From assembly GCA_033763695.1 (NCBI GenBank), contig JANRKB010000013.1:1-64000 (forward strand): a stretch of 64,000 bases of DNA. Direction: 5' to 3'. Positions 53,559-62,859 of the stretch are shown here, in pieces. Each line of letters opens with the position of its first letter. Position 1 is the stretch's first letter. The stretch is from JANRKB01 sp033763695. GTDB taxonomy: Bacteria > Planctomycetota > Phycisphaerae > Phycisphaerales > UBA1924. The translations under genes and the position numbers were made by a program. Below the pieces are notes generated by a model, which did no database searches, was not told the origin of the DNA, and was given only the letters and a program-made list of their open reading frames with translations.

Positions 53559-53802
53559 TGGCTCTCAAATCTTGTCCGCACGCGTCGTGTTCTTGCCGTC
53601 GATTCCGCGGATCCACGCAGTTTTGGACACCGCCGCGGGTGTCCTCGCGGCGTGCGGCATCCTCCACACCCGAAAAACGTCAACCGGTCTGCACACTCAC
53701 GCGGACGCCGCAAACCCCGTGTGCCGCCTCCGTGGCCTGACAGTCTACAAACCGCGTCAAGGCAGGCCGTGTGCCGGGCAGACGATTCATATCGTTGCCT
53801 CC

Positions 53803-54219
53803 ATGAGTGCCAGCGCGAAACCCGAGCCTTCGCCGTCGCGCCGGACGTACCGCCGCGCCGATCGGCTGACGCACGCGACGGAGTTTGATCGCGTGTTTGG
53901 CTCGCGGCTCAAGAAGGTCGCTGGCCCCTTAGTGCTCTTCGCCGCCGCCCACGATCGCGCGGGCGGCCGGACGCGTCTTGGCCTCTCGGTCGGGCGGCGC
54001 GTCGGCAACGCGGTGGTGCGCAACCGGATCAAGCGGCGTCTGCGCGAGGCGTTTCGACTCTGCAAAACGGACTTGCCGCAGGGCTATGACCTGATCGTCA
54101 ACGTGCGTCCGCATGAGCCGCTGATCACGATGGCCGACTGCAAGCGGCTGCTGCTGGAACTCTGCGGCAGCATCGATCGCGAGCGGCAACGCCGCGCCCG
54201 GCGCGAAGGCGGCGCATGA
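53803..54219 (+). CDS. rnpA: Ribonuclease P protein component
   Basis: The 138-residue basic protein binds RNase P RNA and matures tRNA 5' ends. The family core is clear: RADRLTHATEFDRVFGSRLK, LGLSVGRRVGNAVVRNRIKR (RNR motif) and LREAFRLCKTDLPQGYDLIV. It overlaps yidD by four bases (ATGA), the usual pair. The normal upstream neighbour rpmH is not here; the 244 bases before the start hold no ribosomal protein L34. The start at 53803 is the first that gives the family N-terminus. Confidence 0.93.
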   Translation: MSASAKPEPSPSRRTYRRADRLTHATEFDRVFGSRLKKVAGPLVLFAAAHDRAGGRTRLGLSVGRRVGNAVVRNRIKRRLREAFRLCKTDLPQGYDLIVNVRPHEPLITMADCKRLLLELCGSIDRERQRRARREGGA

Positions 54220-54476
54220 GCGCGCCCCCCTCACTGCCGCTGTGGATGCGTGTGCTGAGCCTGCCGCTGGTCGCGTTGATTTATGCGTACAAGGCGACGC
54301 TTTCGCCGTTCATCGGCCGTCAGTGCCGCTTCGAGCCAACCTGCTCGACGTACGCACTTCACGCGCTGCGCGAGTACGGCCCGCTGCGCGGCACGTGGAT
54401 GGCCGCCGCACGCATCGCGCGTTGCCATCCGCTGCACAAGGGCGGCTATGACCCCGTGCCGCCACGCGAGCGCTGA
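54216..54476 (+). CDS. yidD: Membrane protein insertion efficiency factor YidD
   Basis: The 86-residue protein has the YidD pattern: a hydrophobic N-terminal helix (LSLPLVALIYAYKATLSPFI), then the cysteine-containing core RQCRFEPTCSTYALHALREY and ARCHPLHKGGYDPVP. It assists insertion by YidC at the inner membrane. It overlaps rnpA by four bases (ATGA), so both are translated together. A 14-base palindrome gcgctgatcagcgc covers the end of the gene. No yidC follows; the next gene is convergent. Confidence 0.93.
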   Translation: MSAPPSLPLWMRVLSLPLVALIYAYKATLSPFIGRQCRFEPTCSTYALHALREYGPLRGTWMAAARIARCHPLHKGGYDPVPPRER

Positions 54477-54508
54477 TCAGCGCACTTGGAAGCGGCAGAG
54501 ATGACCCG

Positions 54509-56251
54509 TCACGCCACGTCGGTGGTTGCGTGGATCATGGAGCCTTCCTTCTTGTCGCTGATCTTGAGCGTGCCCTTGCTGGGATCAAGCTGGCCCCAGA
54601 CCCAGCCGTCCATGAGCATGACCTCGAACGCCTGCATCGCCTGCTGCAGTTCGTAGTTGGCGCGTGCCGAATCCATGCCCTTGGAGCGATAGTGGGCAAA
54701 GAGCGTGTTGACGATGTCGGCGATCGCGCTGGTCTGCTGCAGCAGCGAGAAGAGCTGGCCATAGAAGCCCATCAGCGGCAGGGTGCGATTCTCGCGGCGA
54801 TAGCACTTGGCCTTGGTGATCCTGCCGTTGGCGAGGATCGGGATGTACTCCTCGGTCGCGCCCTGGAGGTTCAGGTGGAAGACGTTGAACTGGTTGACCT
54901 TCCAGCCGATGTCACGGATGGGCTCATCGTCCTTTGACGTGAACATCTCGGTGATCTTCTTGGTGGCGGCGAAGTCGAGGCCGCCGATGCCGGCGCGGCC
55001 TGGGATGTCCTCAAGGAACCCGCCGTTGCTGATCCACTGGAACGCCTGCTTGGGCGAGAGCTTCAGCCCCGCGTCCTTGGCGATCTCGGCGGTGTAAGCC
55101 TCGAGGTCGGTGAACTGGCCGTTGCCCGCGTACCAGAAGTCGGCGAAGCGGATGTGCTGCTTCATGCGCCGGAAGTTCATGGTCTCGTAGCGCTCGCGCA
55201 GCCAGGCCGCGTCGTGCTCGCCGCGTTCGAGTTCGAGGATGGTGTAGGCCAGTTCGCGGGCCCCCGAATGCGTGATCATGAGGCCGCCGGCGAGGATCGG
55301 GTCGGCGAAGCCCGCCGTCTCGCCGACGAGGAACCAGTTCTTGCCCACCAGCCGATCGCTGAGGAACGACCAGTCCTTGGTGGCGCGGATGGGGCCGTTG
55401 AGCGAGGCGTTCTTGGTGAGTTTCTGCACCAGCGGCTCTTGCTTGAGGGCCCAGTGGTAGAGCTCTTCATGCGACATGCCCGACTTCTTGTAGTACTCGG
55501 CGGGGCAGACAAAGCCGATGCTGGTGCGCGTGGGCGCGATCGGGATGAACCAGATCCAGCCGCAGCCGATCGAGAGCACGAACACGCGCGTGCCGCCGAC
55601 GCCGATCTTCACCGCCCACTCGGCGTTGTCCCAATAACCCCACGCCGCCACGTTCTTGAGCGAAGTCGGCGTGTACGTGCCCACTTCCATCGCACGGCGG
55701 AGCACGGCGGCATTGCCCGAGGCGTCCACGTAGTACTTGGCGGTGATCTCGTCGCCGCCGGAGGTTGTCAGCTTGTGGATCGAGTCGCGATCGTCGCCCT
55801 CGCCGCGGACGATCGTGCGGACAAAGGTCTCTTCACGGACGTCGCAGCCCAGTTCGCGGGCGTGGTCGAGCAGGATCTTGTCATAGATCGCGCGCTCGAC
55901 CTGGAACGCCGTCCACAGCCGCTGCCCGGCGTACTTGGCCGGACGCGGCTCGTCTTTGAAGTCGCCGACGGGGATGAACTCAAAGTCCCAGAGATCCTTG
56001 GACGCGCCCCAGCGATAGGTCGCGCCGAGCTTGATCGGGAAGCCCGCGGCTTCAACCTTGTCCCACACGCCCATCTCATTGAGGATGGCGGAGATCAGCG
56101 GCAGTTGGCTTTCGCCCACGTGCTCGCGCGGGAACTTCTCTTTCTCAAGGATCGCGACCTTGAGATTGGGGTTGTACTTCTTGATCAGGCTGCCAGTGGT
56201 CGCGCCAGCAGGCCCGCCGCCGATGATCGCCACGTCAACATGAGTTGCCAT
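54509..56251 (-). CDS. Flavin-dependent halogenase-family oxidoreductase
   Basis: The 580-residue protein has the Rossmann motif GGGPAGATTG (11-20), the FAD segment GETAGFADPILAGG and the halogenase signature WIWFIP at 232-237 (WxWxIP). Lys74 in the GFPIKLGATYRW stretch is at the place where halogenases carry the catalytic lysine; this last point is an alignment by eye. It belongs to the geranylgeranyl-reductase/halogenase fold and could chlorinate or brominate a small aromatic or carrier-bound substrate. No NRPS, PKS or partner flavin reductase is adjacent, so it is an orphan. GGAAGG before the ATG at 56251 supports the start. Confidence 0.8.
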   Translation of the reverse strand: MATHVDVAIIGGGPAGATTGSLIKKYNPNLKVAILEKEKFPREHVGESQLPLISAILNEMGVWDKVEAAGFPIKLGATYRWGASKDLWDFEFIPVGDFKDEPRPAKYAGQRLWTAFQVERAIYDKILLDHARELGCDVREETFVRTIVRGEGDDRDSIHKLTTSGGDEITAKYYVDASGNAAVLRRAMEVGTYTPTSLKNVAAWGYWDNAEWAVKIGVGGTRVFVLSIGCGWIWFIPIAPTRTSIGFVCPAEYYKKSGMSHEELYHWALKQEPLVQKLTKNASLNGPIRATKDWSFLSDRLVGKNWFLVGETAGFADPILAGGLMITHSGARELAYTILELERGEHDAAWLRERYETMNFRRMKQHIRFADFWYAGNGQFTDLEAYTAEIAKDAGLKLSPKQAFQWISNGGFLEDIPGRAGIGGLDFAATKKITEMFTSKDDEPIRDIGWKVNQFNVFHLNLQGATEEYIPILANGRITKAKCYRRENRTLPLMGFYGQLFSLLQQTSAIADIVNTLFAHYRSKGMDSARANYELQQAMQAFEVMLMDGWVWGQLDPSKGTLKISDKKEGSMIHATTDVA

Positions 56252-56737
56252 CGTCAACATCCTTCCGGTCGCGGCCGGTCACGCGAGACGTGACTGCGGA
56301 AGCGCAGGCAAGACAGCCCATGGCGCATCCGACCCTCAACAGGCCTTCGGTCGTCGACACAACGGAAAACACACCGCACGACGCGAGCAGGCGCCCCCGT
56401 GGAGCCCGTCGCACTTTCAGAGTACTGCAAGCACGAATCCGACACAATGGTGTTTGCATCGGTTCAGTGGATTCCCGGGTCTCGTCGGTCCACGAAAGGA
56501 CCGCCCAACGGGCATCGCACGCGCGGAGCGGCAGCACGCACAACGCGCAATGCCGCATTACCTATAGTCTCGACCCGTCTTCTGACCGATCCTCCGACGC
56601 CATGCCGCGGCCGAGGACGCAGGACGGCACCCGACGCTCGGCGGCAAACCCGCCGTCAAATCGGGCCGCCGCATCTGCTTTCGGCCTGTCGCACGGCGTT
56701 GTCCGCAATCGAAGGCTTTTGTGAGGATGCTCCGCTC
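56252..56737. other. 486-base divergent region with a -10-like tatagt
   Basis: The stretch between the halogenase and glycyl-tRNA synthetase genes holds tatagt at 56563-56568 (five of six bases of the -10 consensus) without a good -35, and a small stem ggtcc/ggacc near 56490. No T-box is seen. Frames open here have no family likeness. Confidence 0.4.
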
Positions 56738-58408
56738 ATGTCCACCGCTCCCGTTAAGTCCATGGATGCCATCATGGCGCTCTGCAAGCGCCGCGGCTTC
56801 ATCTACCAGGCCTCCGACATCTACGGCGGGATCAACGGCTTCTGGGACTATGGCCCGCTGGGTTCGCAACTGAAGAAGAACCTGCGCGACGCGTGGTGGC
56901 AGGACATGATCCTGCGCCCCTGCTGGGGCAAGCCCGGCCCCAACGGCCAGAACGTGCGCTGCGTGCCGGTGGAGACGTGCATCATTCAGCATCCCAAGAC
57001 GTGGGAGGCCTCGGGCCATCTCGCGGGCTTCGCCGATCCGATGCGCAAGTGCGCCAAGTGCGGGCACTTCGTTCGCGCCGATCAACTCTGGGACATTCTC
57101 ACGACGTCCTCGGAGTGGTTCGCATCGATCATTCAAGAGTTCGAACCCGCGCCGGAAGGGACCAAGACGCCGGGCCTAAGCAGCGAGCGTCTGCTCAAGT
57201 GGGCGCGAACCAAGGGCAAGAAACACGCGCCGAATCTCGCGCTGGTTCGCAACCCCGAGGTGACGCTCTCCTGGCTGGCGACGCGCATCAATGGGCAGCC
57301 CGACGCCCCGCCGGAGGTGACCGAGATCATCCGCCACGTCGCCACCGAACAACTCAATGCCACTGGCCTGCAAGACCCGTGCCCGCGCTGCGGCGGAGAA
57401 CTCGGCGCGCCCGCGCCGTTCAAACTCATGTTCGAGTCATGGGCCGGTCTGACCCAGACCGACGACAACAAGGTGTATCTGCGGCCGGAGACCGCGCAGG
57501 GCGTGTTCCTCCAATTCAAGAACGTCGCGGACACGACGCGGATCAAAGTGCCCTTCGGCATCGGCAACACGGGACGGTCGTTCCGGAATGAAATCACGCC
57601 GCGCAACTTCACGTTCCGTTCGCGCGAGTTCGAGCAGGCGGAACTTGAGTTCTTCTGCCACCCGGACGAATCCGTCGAGTGGTACAAGTTCTGGCGCGAC
57701 TTCCGCATGGAGTGGTGGAAGTCGCTGGGCTTGGCGGGCGAGAACCTGATCCTGCGCGAGCACGACAAGGACGAACTGTCGCACTACTCGCAGGGCACCA
57801 GCGACGTCGAATATCGCTTCCCGTTCACCGCGCCGGGCTATGGCGAACTCGAAGGCATCGCCCATCGCGGCAACTTCGACCTGACGCAGCACCAGAAGGT
57901 GTCGGGCGTGAAGCTGGAGTACAACGACACCGAGCGCGGCGAACTGCTGCCCAACGGCTCACGCCGCGGCGAACGCTATCTGCCGCACTGCATCGAACCC
58001 GCGGCCGGGCTTGATCGCGGCGCGCTGGCGATCCTGTGCGAGGCGTACACCAAGGACGAAAGCCGCCCCAGCCCCGAGTTCATGAAGATCCATCCGCGAC
58101 TCGCGCCCATCAAGGCCGCGGTCTTCCCGCTTGTCGCCAAGGACGGCATGCCCGAGATCGGCGAGAAACTGCACGCCGAACTGCAGGCCAAGTTCTGGCG
58201 CAGCGGACAGATCGACTTTGATGAGAAGCAGTCGATCGGCAAGCGCTACGCCCGCATGGACGAGGCGGGGTGCCCGTACTGCTTCACGATCGACGGTGAC
58301 ACTGCGAAGGACCAGACCGTCACGTGCCGCGATCGCGACAGCGGGCAGCAGACCCGCATCGCGCTGGACAAGGTGGCGGCGTTCCTGGGCGAGAAGATCG
58401 GCGTGTGA
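56738..58408 (+). CDS. glyQS: Glycyl-tRNA synthetase, alpha2 type
   Basis: The 556-residue class II synthetase is of the single-chain homodimeric (archaeal/eukaryotic-like) type rather than the alpha2-beta2 form. Motifs seen are the N-terminal IYQASDIYGGINGFWDYGPL, the zinc-like CAKCGHFVRADQ pair and a second CPRCGGELG pair, motif 2 GNTGRSFRNEITPRNFTFRS, and motif 3 EPAAGLDRGALAIL. The catalytic insertion between motifs looks complete. The ATG at 56738 fits the family N-terminus; GAGG is about 11 bases upstream. It is followed by a repeat-containing gap and a hydrolase gene. Confidence 0.95.
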   Translation: MSTAPVKSMDAIMALCKRRGFIYQASDIYGGINGFWDYGPLGSQLKKNLRDAWWQDMILRPCWGKPGPNGQNVRCVPVETCIIQHPKTWEASGHLAGFADPMRKCAKCGHFVRADQLWDILTTSSEWFASIIQEFEPAPEGTKTPGLSSERLLKWARTKGKKHAPNLALVRNPEVTLSWLATRINGQPDAPPEVTEIIRHVATEQLNATGLQDPCPRCGGELGAPAPFKLMFESWAGLTQTDDNKVYLRPETAQGVFLQFKNVADTTRIKVPFGIGNTGRSFRNEITPRNFTFRSREFEQAELEFFCHPDESVEWYKFWRDFRMEWWKSLGLAGENLILREHDKDELSHYSQGTSDVEYRFPFTAPGYGELEGIAHRGNFDLTQHQKVSGVKLEYNDTERGELLPNGSRRGERYLPHCIEPAAGLDRGALAILCEAYTKDESRPSPEFMKIHPRLAPIKAAVFPLVAKDGMPEIGEKLHAELQAKFWRSGQIDFDEKQSIGKRYARMDEAGCPYCFTIDGDTAKDQTVTCRDRDSGQQTRIALDKVAAFLGEKIGV

Positions 58409-58437
58409 GGCGGCCGCGGCACGCGCTGCCTCTCACT

Positions 58438-58559
58438 TGATGCCTTGGTGCCGCATGGCTTGATGCCTGTTTGGGATCCGACACCCTCTGCGGCTGAGCC
58501 CGCGTGTGTCGGGTGAGAAGAAGGCACGAGGCATCGGGCATCGTGTCATGAGGCATCGA
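58438..58559. repeat. Palindromic GGCATC-type element, intergenic copy
   Basis: A left arm of tgatgcc units (58438-58468) is matched by an inverted right arm of ggcacgaggcatcgggcatc (58523-58559). An inner stem ccgacac/gtgtcgg lies within. The unit and arrangement match the element inside lipA. It sits between glyQS and the hydrolase gene. Confidence 0.7.
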
Positions 58560-58577
58560 GCAGTTGCTGGAGCGTCG

Positions 58578-59243
58578 ATGAGCGAGCGGCGCATCATCCT
58601 CTTCACCGGCCTGGGCGCGGATGCGCGTCTGCTTGAGCCGCAGCGCCGCGCGATCGCGGATGTGCACATCGTCGAGTGGGTGACGCATCGTTCATCGGAC
58701 ACGCTGCGCGACTACGCGGCACGGATGGCGGATGCCGCGGGCGTGCGCGAGGGCGACATCGTCGGCGGCGCGTCGATGGGCGGGATGGTCGCGCTCGAGG
58801 TCGCGGCATTGACCAAGGTGCGTGGTGTGCTGCTGATCGGCAGTTGTCGCTCGCCCGCCGCACTGAGCGGACAGGCCAACAACGCCGCGCGGCTCGGACG
58901 CGTCACGCCCGATCTGCTGCTTGAGAATCTGCGGCGATTCGCGCCGTGGGCGATCCGTCAGCTCGTCGCACGACGCGATGAAGATCGTGCCACGCTGCTG
59001 GAGATGGCGAACACCTGCGACATGCGCTTCCTCAAGTGGGCCGGCGATGCCATCGTGCACTGGCCCGGGCGCGAGACGCTCGATGTGCCCGTGCGGCACA
59101 TCCACGGCACGCGCGATCGCATCATCAGCCCGCGGCATGTCCACGCCGACACGCTCATCGCCGGCGCGGGGCATGTGCCGAGCCTAACACATGCGAGCGA
59201 GGTCAACGCGTTCATCGAGCGGGCTCGGCGCGACTGGACGTGA
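58578..59243 (+). CDS. Alpha/beta hydrolase
   Basis: The 221-residue protein has an alpha/beta hydrolase core: the oxyanion segment LFTGLGADAR, a nucleophile elbow VGGASMGGMVALE (Ser), an acid in IHGTRDRIISPR (Asp) and the catalytic His in AGAGHVPSL. It resembles short carboxylesterase/lysophospholipase-type hydrolases. No signal peptide is seen. GGAG five bases before the ATG at 58578 decides the start. It is convergent with the OsmC gene, 14 bases between stops. Substrate is unknown. Confidence 0.82.
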   Translation: MSERRIILFTGLGADARLLEPQRRAIADVHIVEWVTHRSSDTLRDYAARMADAAGVREGDIVGGASMGGMVALEVAALTKVRGVLLIGSCRSPAALSGQANNAARLGRVTPDLLLENLRRFAPWAIRQLVARRDEDRATLLEMANTCDMRFLKWAGDAIVHWPGRETLDVPVRHIHGTRDRIISPRHVHADTLIAGAGHVPSLTHASEVNAFIERARRDWT

Positions 59244-59257
59244 GACGCGCCGGCGCG

Positions 59258-59668
59258 TCAGACGTAGCGATACTCGATCGGAGCATCGACTTCGGGGTGC
59301 AGGCTGGCGTGCACCGGGCAGGCGTGCCCGACCTTCTCGGCACGCTCGCGCATCTCCGGCGGGATCGCCTTGGCGGGGATCTCCACCACCACCGGCAAGC
59401 GGCCCAGACGGCGCGGGCTGGGCGGCGTGGTCATGTGCTTCTCCACGCGTGCGGTCGCCCCGGTGATGTCGAGGTTGTTCCGCTCGGCCCACATCGCGAT
59501 CGTGGTGAGGATGCACGAGGCGAGCCCGGCCGCAACCAGATCAGTCGGGCTGAACGCCGTCGCGTCGCCGCCGATGTCCTTGGGCGCGTCGGTGCGCAGC
59601 GTCGCGCCCTCGGGATGGGTCAGATCGCACTTCTTGGAGCCGGCGTAACGAACGTTGATGTTGACCAT
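59258..59668 (-). CDS. OsmC-family peroxiredoxin-like protein
   Basis: The 136-residue protein has the OsmC/Ohr fold: VNINVRYAGSKKCDLTH at the start, an active-site Cys in GLASCILTTIAMWAE, and the second Cys in GHACPVHASL. This pair reduces organic or hydrogen peroxide in the family. Both cysteines are present, so activity is expected. The ATG at 59668 is the family start; a TTG at 59674 is less likely. It is convergent with the hydrolase gene. Confidence 0.88.
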   Translation of the reverse strand: MVNINVRYAGSKKCDLTHPEGATLRTDAPKDIGGDATAFSPTDLVAAGLASCILTTIAMWAERNNLDITGATARVEKHMTTPPSPRRLGRLPVVVEIPAKAIPPEMRERAEKVGHACPVHASLHPEVDAPIEYRYV

Positions 59669-59719
59669 GCCCAACGGTAGGAAGGGAACGCGGCTGTGCG
59701 GGCGAGCGTGCAGGCACGT

Positions 59720-60094
59720 TCAGCGCCGGCACAGCAGGGCAAGAGCGAGGAGAATGCAGACGGCGGTGGTCGCGCCGATCATGTTGGCCGTGGCATCGTC
59801 CCAGGCGCAGTGTCGCTGCACGATCGGGATTCCCTGCAGCGCTTCATCGAGCAGCGCGTTCGCGAGGCCGACGAGCCAGCAGATGCCGAGATTGCGTGGG
59901 CCGAGCCGCGGCCCGAAGAAGCCGGCAACGCACAGAAACGCGGTCCAGCCGCCGAATGCGAGCAGGTGCACCACAAGATCGGTCCGCGGAATCGGACCAG
60001 GCACCTGCAAGTTGGGCCAGTGCGTCATGGTGAAGTGGAACGCCGCCCAGCAGAAGAACGCGACGCGCACTCCCTTGGCGGCGGCGAAGCTCAC
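59720..60094 (-). CDS. VanZ-like membrane protein
   Basis: The 124-residue protein has about four membrane segments and the VanZ pattern RTDLVVHLLAFGGWTAFLCV, LANALLDEALQGIPI and a following CAWDDATANMIGA (D-x-x-x-N). VanZ-type proteins of unknown biochemistry give low-level teicoplanin resistance in some bacteria; in general the function is unclear. The GTG at 60094 shares GTGA with the parA stop, so it is coupled to parA. Its position beside dnaA and parA is common only by chance. Confidence 0.75.
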   Translation of the reverse strand: MSFAAAKGVRVAFFCWAAFHFTMTHWPNLQVPGPIPRTDLVVHLLAFGGWTAFLCVAGFFGPRLGPRNLGICWLVGLANALLDEALQGIPIVQRHCAWDDATANMIGATTAVCILLALALLCRR

Positions 60095-61002
60095 GCGGAT
60101 TGTCCCGCGGCGTCGACGCTCGCCGCGCCGGCCCGCACGACGATCTCGGGCGCGCCGTTCTTCGCCAGCATCGCATCCCACTCGGTGAGCAGCGTCTGGG
60201 CGAGGGCGGCATAGTCCTCCGCACCGCTCGCCTGCGGCGCGTACTGGAAGATCGTCTGACCGAAGCTCGGACACTCGGCCAGCTTGATGTTGCGCCGGAT
60301 CGCGGGGCGGAAGACCCGCGCGAACTTCCACGGCACATCCTGCTGGCGTGCCGTGTCAAAGAACGATTCCAGATCGGCGACGACTTCGCGGGTGTGTGTG
60401 GAACTGGTGTCGTGCATGCACAGCACCACGCCGCCGACGCGCAGTCGCGGGTTGAAGGAACGCCGCACCAGCGTGATCGTCTCGAGCAGTTTGCCCACGC
60501 CCTGGAGCGCGAGGAAGTGCGCCTGCATCGGGATCATCACTTCGCGTGCCGCCCCGAGGCCGTTGAGCGTGAGCAGGCCCAGCGAAGGCGGGCAATCCAT
60601 CATCACAAACTCAAAGCGGCCGTTGAGCCGGTTGAGGAAGTTCTCCAGTCGCTTCTGCCGCTCGGGCGCATTCGCCAGTTCGCCCTCGGCCGCGGCCAGG
60701 TCGGTCGTGCTCGGCAGCACCCACAGGTTCTCGCTCACCTCGCGCAGCACTTTGCTCGGGTCGATCGTCGGATCAAGCAGCGCGTCATAGACCGAGGCTT
60801 CACTCTGGCCATCTGCTTGCGCGCCGACCTGCACACCCAGATGCAGGCTCGCGTGGGCCTGCGGGTCGAGGTCAACGACGAGCGTGGGTCGCCCCGCGCG
60901 CGCGAACGCGGCGGCGAGATTCACCGTGGTGGTCGTCTTGCCGACGCCACCCTTCTGGTTCATGAGTGCGATGAGGCGCGTGGGTCGCTGAGGAACGGAC
61001 AT
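60091..61002 (-). CDS. parA: ParA/Soj chromosome-partition ATPase
   Basis: The 303-residue ATPase has the ParA motifs: deviant Walker A LMNQKGGVGKTTTTVNLAAA (Lys17 signature and Lys22), Walker A' VVDLDPQAHASLHLG and Walker B VMMDCPPSLGLLTLNGL. It moves the origin region by a ParB-dependent cycle. The start ATG is at 61002, 55 bases before the dnaA stop on the same strand. No parB is adjacent. Next to dnaA it suggests the origin region. Confidence 0.92.
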   Translation of the reverse strand: MSVPQRPTRLIALMNQKGGVGKTTTTVNLAAAFARAGRPTLVVDLDPQAHASLHLGVQVGAQADGQSEASVYDALLDPTIDPSKVLREVSENLWVLPSTTDLAAAEGELANAPERQKRLENFLNRLNGRFEFVMMDCPPSLGLLTLNGLGAAREVMIPMQAHFLALQGVGKLLETITLVRRSFNPRLRVGGVVLCMHDTSSTHTREVVADLESFFDTARQQDVPWKFARVFRPAIRRNIKLAECPSFGQTIFQYAPQASGAEDYAALAQTLLTEWDAMLAKNGAPEIVVRAGAASVDAAGQSA

Positions 61003-61057
61003 GCCGCGAGTATAGAGGACAACGCCACGCGGGCGGCACGGAAAAGCCGCCGAAAAC

Positions 61058-62650
61058 TCAGGCTCGCCCGACCTTCAAGCGGTCTTCCAGCACCTTGAGC
61101 ACCGCGTCAAAATCGCTGTCGCCCTCGCTGCGGCTCTCGATCGTCTTGATCGCGTGCATCACGGTCGTGTGATCACGGCCGCCGAAGTTCAGGCCGATCT
61201 CCTCGAGCGACAGACGCGTGTGCTTGCGGGCCAGGAACATGCACACCTGGCGGGGCAGCGCGACCGAACGCTGACGCCGCTTGCTGAGCAGTTCGGCGGG
61301 CTTGACGCGATAGTGCTCGGTAACGATGTTGATGATCGACTGGATGCTCAGTTCGCCCTGGGCCTGTGCCGCGGGCTCGCCCAGCGCACTGCGGACCAAG
61401 TCGAGCGTGATGGGCCGCTCTTCGACCGAGCTTTGGATCTGGCACTTGACGATCGCGCCTTCGAGTTCGCGGATGTTGGTCGCGATCCGCTCGGCCATGT
61501 ATGCCGCGCAGTCATCGGGCAGGAGCAGCCCGCGCAGCTTCGCCTTGGTCTTCAGAATCGCGACGCGCGTCTCGTAGCACGGCGCGTCGAGCTTGCAGAC
61601 CAGGCCCCACTTGAAGCGGCTCACCAGCCGCTCTTCGAGCAGCGGAATCTCTTCCGGGGCGGCATCGGAGCTGAGCACGATCTGCTTGCCCGCCTGATGC
61701 AGCGTGTTGAAGGTGTGGAAGAACTCTTCCTGAGTGCGATCAAGCTTGGCGAGGAAGTGGATGTCGTCGACCACGAGCACATCGACATCGCGGAAGCGAT
61801 GGCGGAAGTCGGTCATCGCGCCCCCCTGCACCGACTCCATGAACTGCGTGACGAAGGCCTCGCAGGACAGGTAGTAGAGCACGGCACCGGGATTGCCCGA
61901 GAGGATCTTCAGGCAGATCGCCTGCAGCAGGTGCGTCTTGCCGAGGCCCACACCGCCGTGGATGAAGAGCGGGTTGTACGCCTTGCCCGGGTTGGTCGCG
62001 ACGGCGACGGCAGCCGCATGGGCCAGACGATTGCCCGGGCCCATGACGAAGTTCTCAAACCCGTAGTCGGGGTTGATGACCAGCGAGTCGACGCGCGACG
62101 CGGGCCGCGGGCGAGCCTCGATCATCGAACCGGCGAGAGGACTGTGCCCCGCGTCGCCGCCACCGGCTGGCTGCATCGGCTTGGCTTCGGGCGGTCGGGG
62201 CGCGGGGGCCGCGTGCCCGTTGTCGCTGGGCCGGGTGGGTGAACTGCCGTACGTCGGCGCTGGCGCAGGCGAAGCGCCAACGCTCGCGGCGAGCGGTGCT
62301 CCCGTGACGGGATTGAGCGGCGTCGCGCGCGGCCGCATCGCAATCACGACCGGCGGCTCGGCCTTGGCACGCCCCGGCTCGGGCGGGCTCACGACCGGCA
62401 TATCGCCCGGCCCCAGGAAGCGCACGGACAACAGCCGACCCGACACGGTCCGAGCGGCGTCGTTGAACGGCTCGGCACACGAACGCTTCAGATAGTCGCG
62501 ATGAATCTCCGACGAGGCACGCAGGTTGAGCGCACCGCCGCCCACCCCCAGCGGCTGAAGTTCTTCAAACCACTGGCGGCACAACGCCGGCTGATGCCTG
62601 CGCAGATGCACGAGCATGGCATCCCAGAGTTGTCGATCGGCATCGTGCAT
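61058..62650 (-). CDS. dnaA: Chromosomal replication initiator protein DnaA
   Basis: DnaA binds the origin and opens it. The 530-residue protein has domain I (MHDADRQLWDAMLVHLRRHQ), a long Pro/Ala-rich linker (about 85-185), the AAA+ domain with Walker A GGVGLGKTHLLQ at 232-243, Walker B VLVVDDIHF, and a C-terminal domain IV with the DnaA-box recognition motif GGRDHTTVMHAIKT. The start at 62650 fits the family N-terminus; no good ribosome site is seen before it. A near-consensus TTGACA promoter lies about 180 bases upstream. Confidence 0.97.
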   Translation of the reverse strand: MHDADRQLWDAMLVHLRRHQPALCRQWFEELQPLGVGGGALNLRASSEIHRDYLKRSCAEPFNDAARTVSGRLLSVRFLGPGDMPVVSPPEPGRAKAEPPVVIAMRPRATPLNPVTGAPLAASVGASPAPAPTYGSSPTRPSDNGHAAPAPRPPEAKPMQPAGGGDAGHSPLAGSMIEARPRPASRVDSLVINPDYGFENFVMGPGNRLAHAAAVAVATNPGKAYNPLFIHGGVGLGKTHLLQAICLKILSGNPGAVLYYLSCEAFVTQFMESVQGGAMTDFRHRFRDVDVLVVDDIHFLAKLDRTQEEFFHTFNTLHQAGKQIVLSSDAAPEEIPLLEERLVSRFKWGLVCKLDAPCYETRVAILKTKAKLRGLLLPDDCAAYMAERIATNIRELEGAIVKCQIQSSVEERPITLDLVRSALGEPAAQAQGELSIQSIINIVTEHYRVKPAELLSKRRQRSVALPRQVCMFLARKHTRLSLEEIGLNFGGRDHTTVMHAIKTIESRSEGDSDFDAVLKVLEDRLKVGRA

Positions 62651-62830
62651 GTGTGTTCCAACCGACCACTGGTCCGACTCTCGCGCGTCCCGAGCGACAT
62701 CGATGCGGCCATTGCATGCCAGAGAAGACGCGATCAACTCGCGCGGCACGACCAAGGCAACACTCTGTCAGAGGAGACTCTCTCCGTCGAGACCACCCGC
62801 ATCGTCGCCACCCGCGACAACCTCAGAGCA

Positions 62831-62859
62831 AACGTACTTGGCCCGCCCGGGGCTGTCAA
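62831..62859 (-). promoter_or_regulatory. Probable dnaA promoter
   Basis: On the minus strand a perfect TTGACA (62854-62859) and TACGTT (62831-62836, three of six bases) are separated by 17 bases, about 180 bases before dnaA. Confidence 0.55.

Noticed and set aside
54470..54483. 14-base palindrome at the end of yidD
   Set aside because: No U tract; overlaps coding sequence; weak evidence for function.
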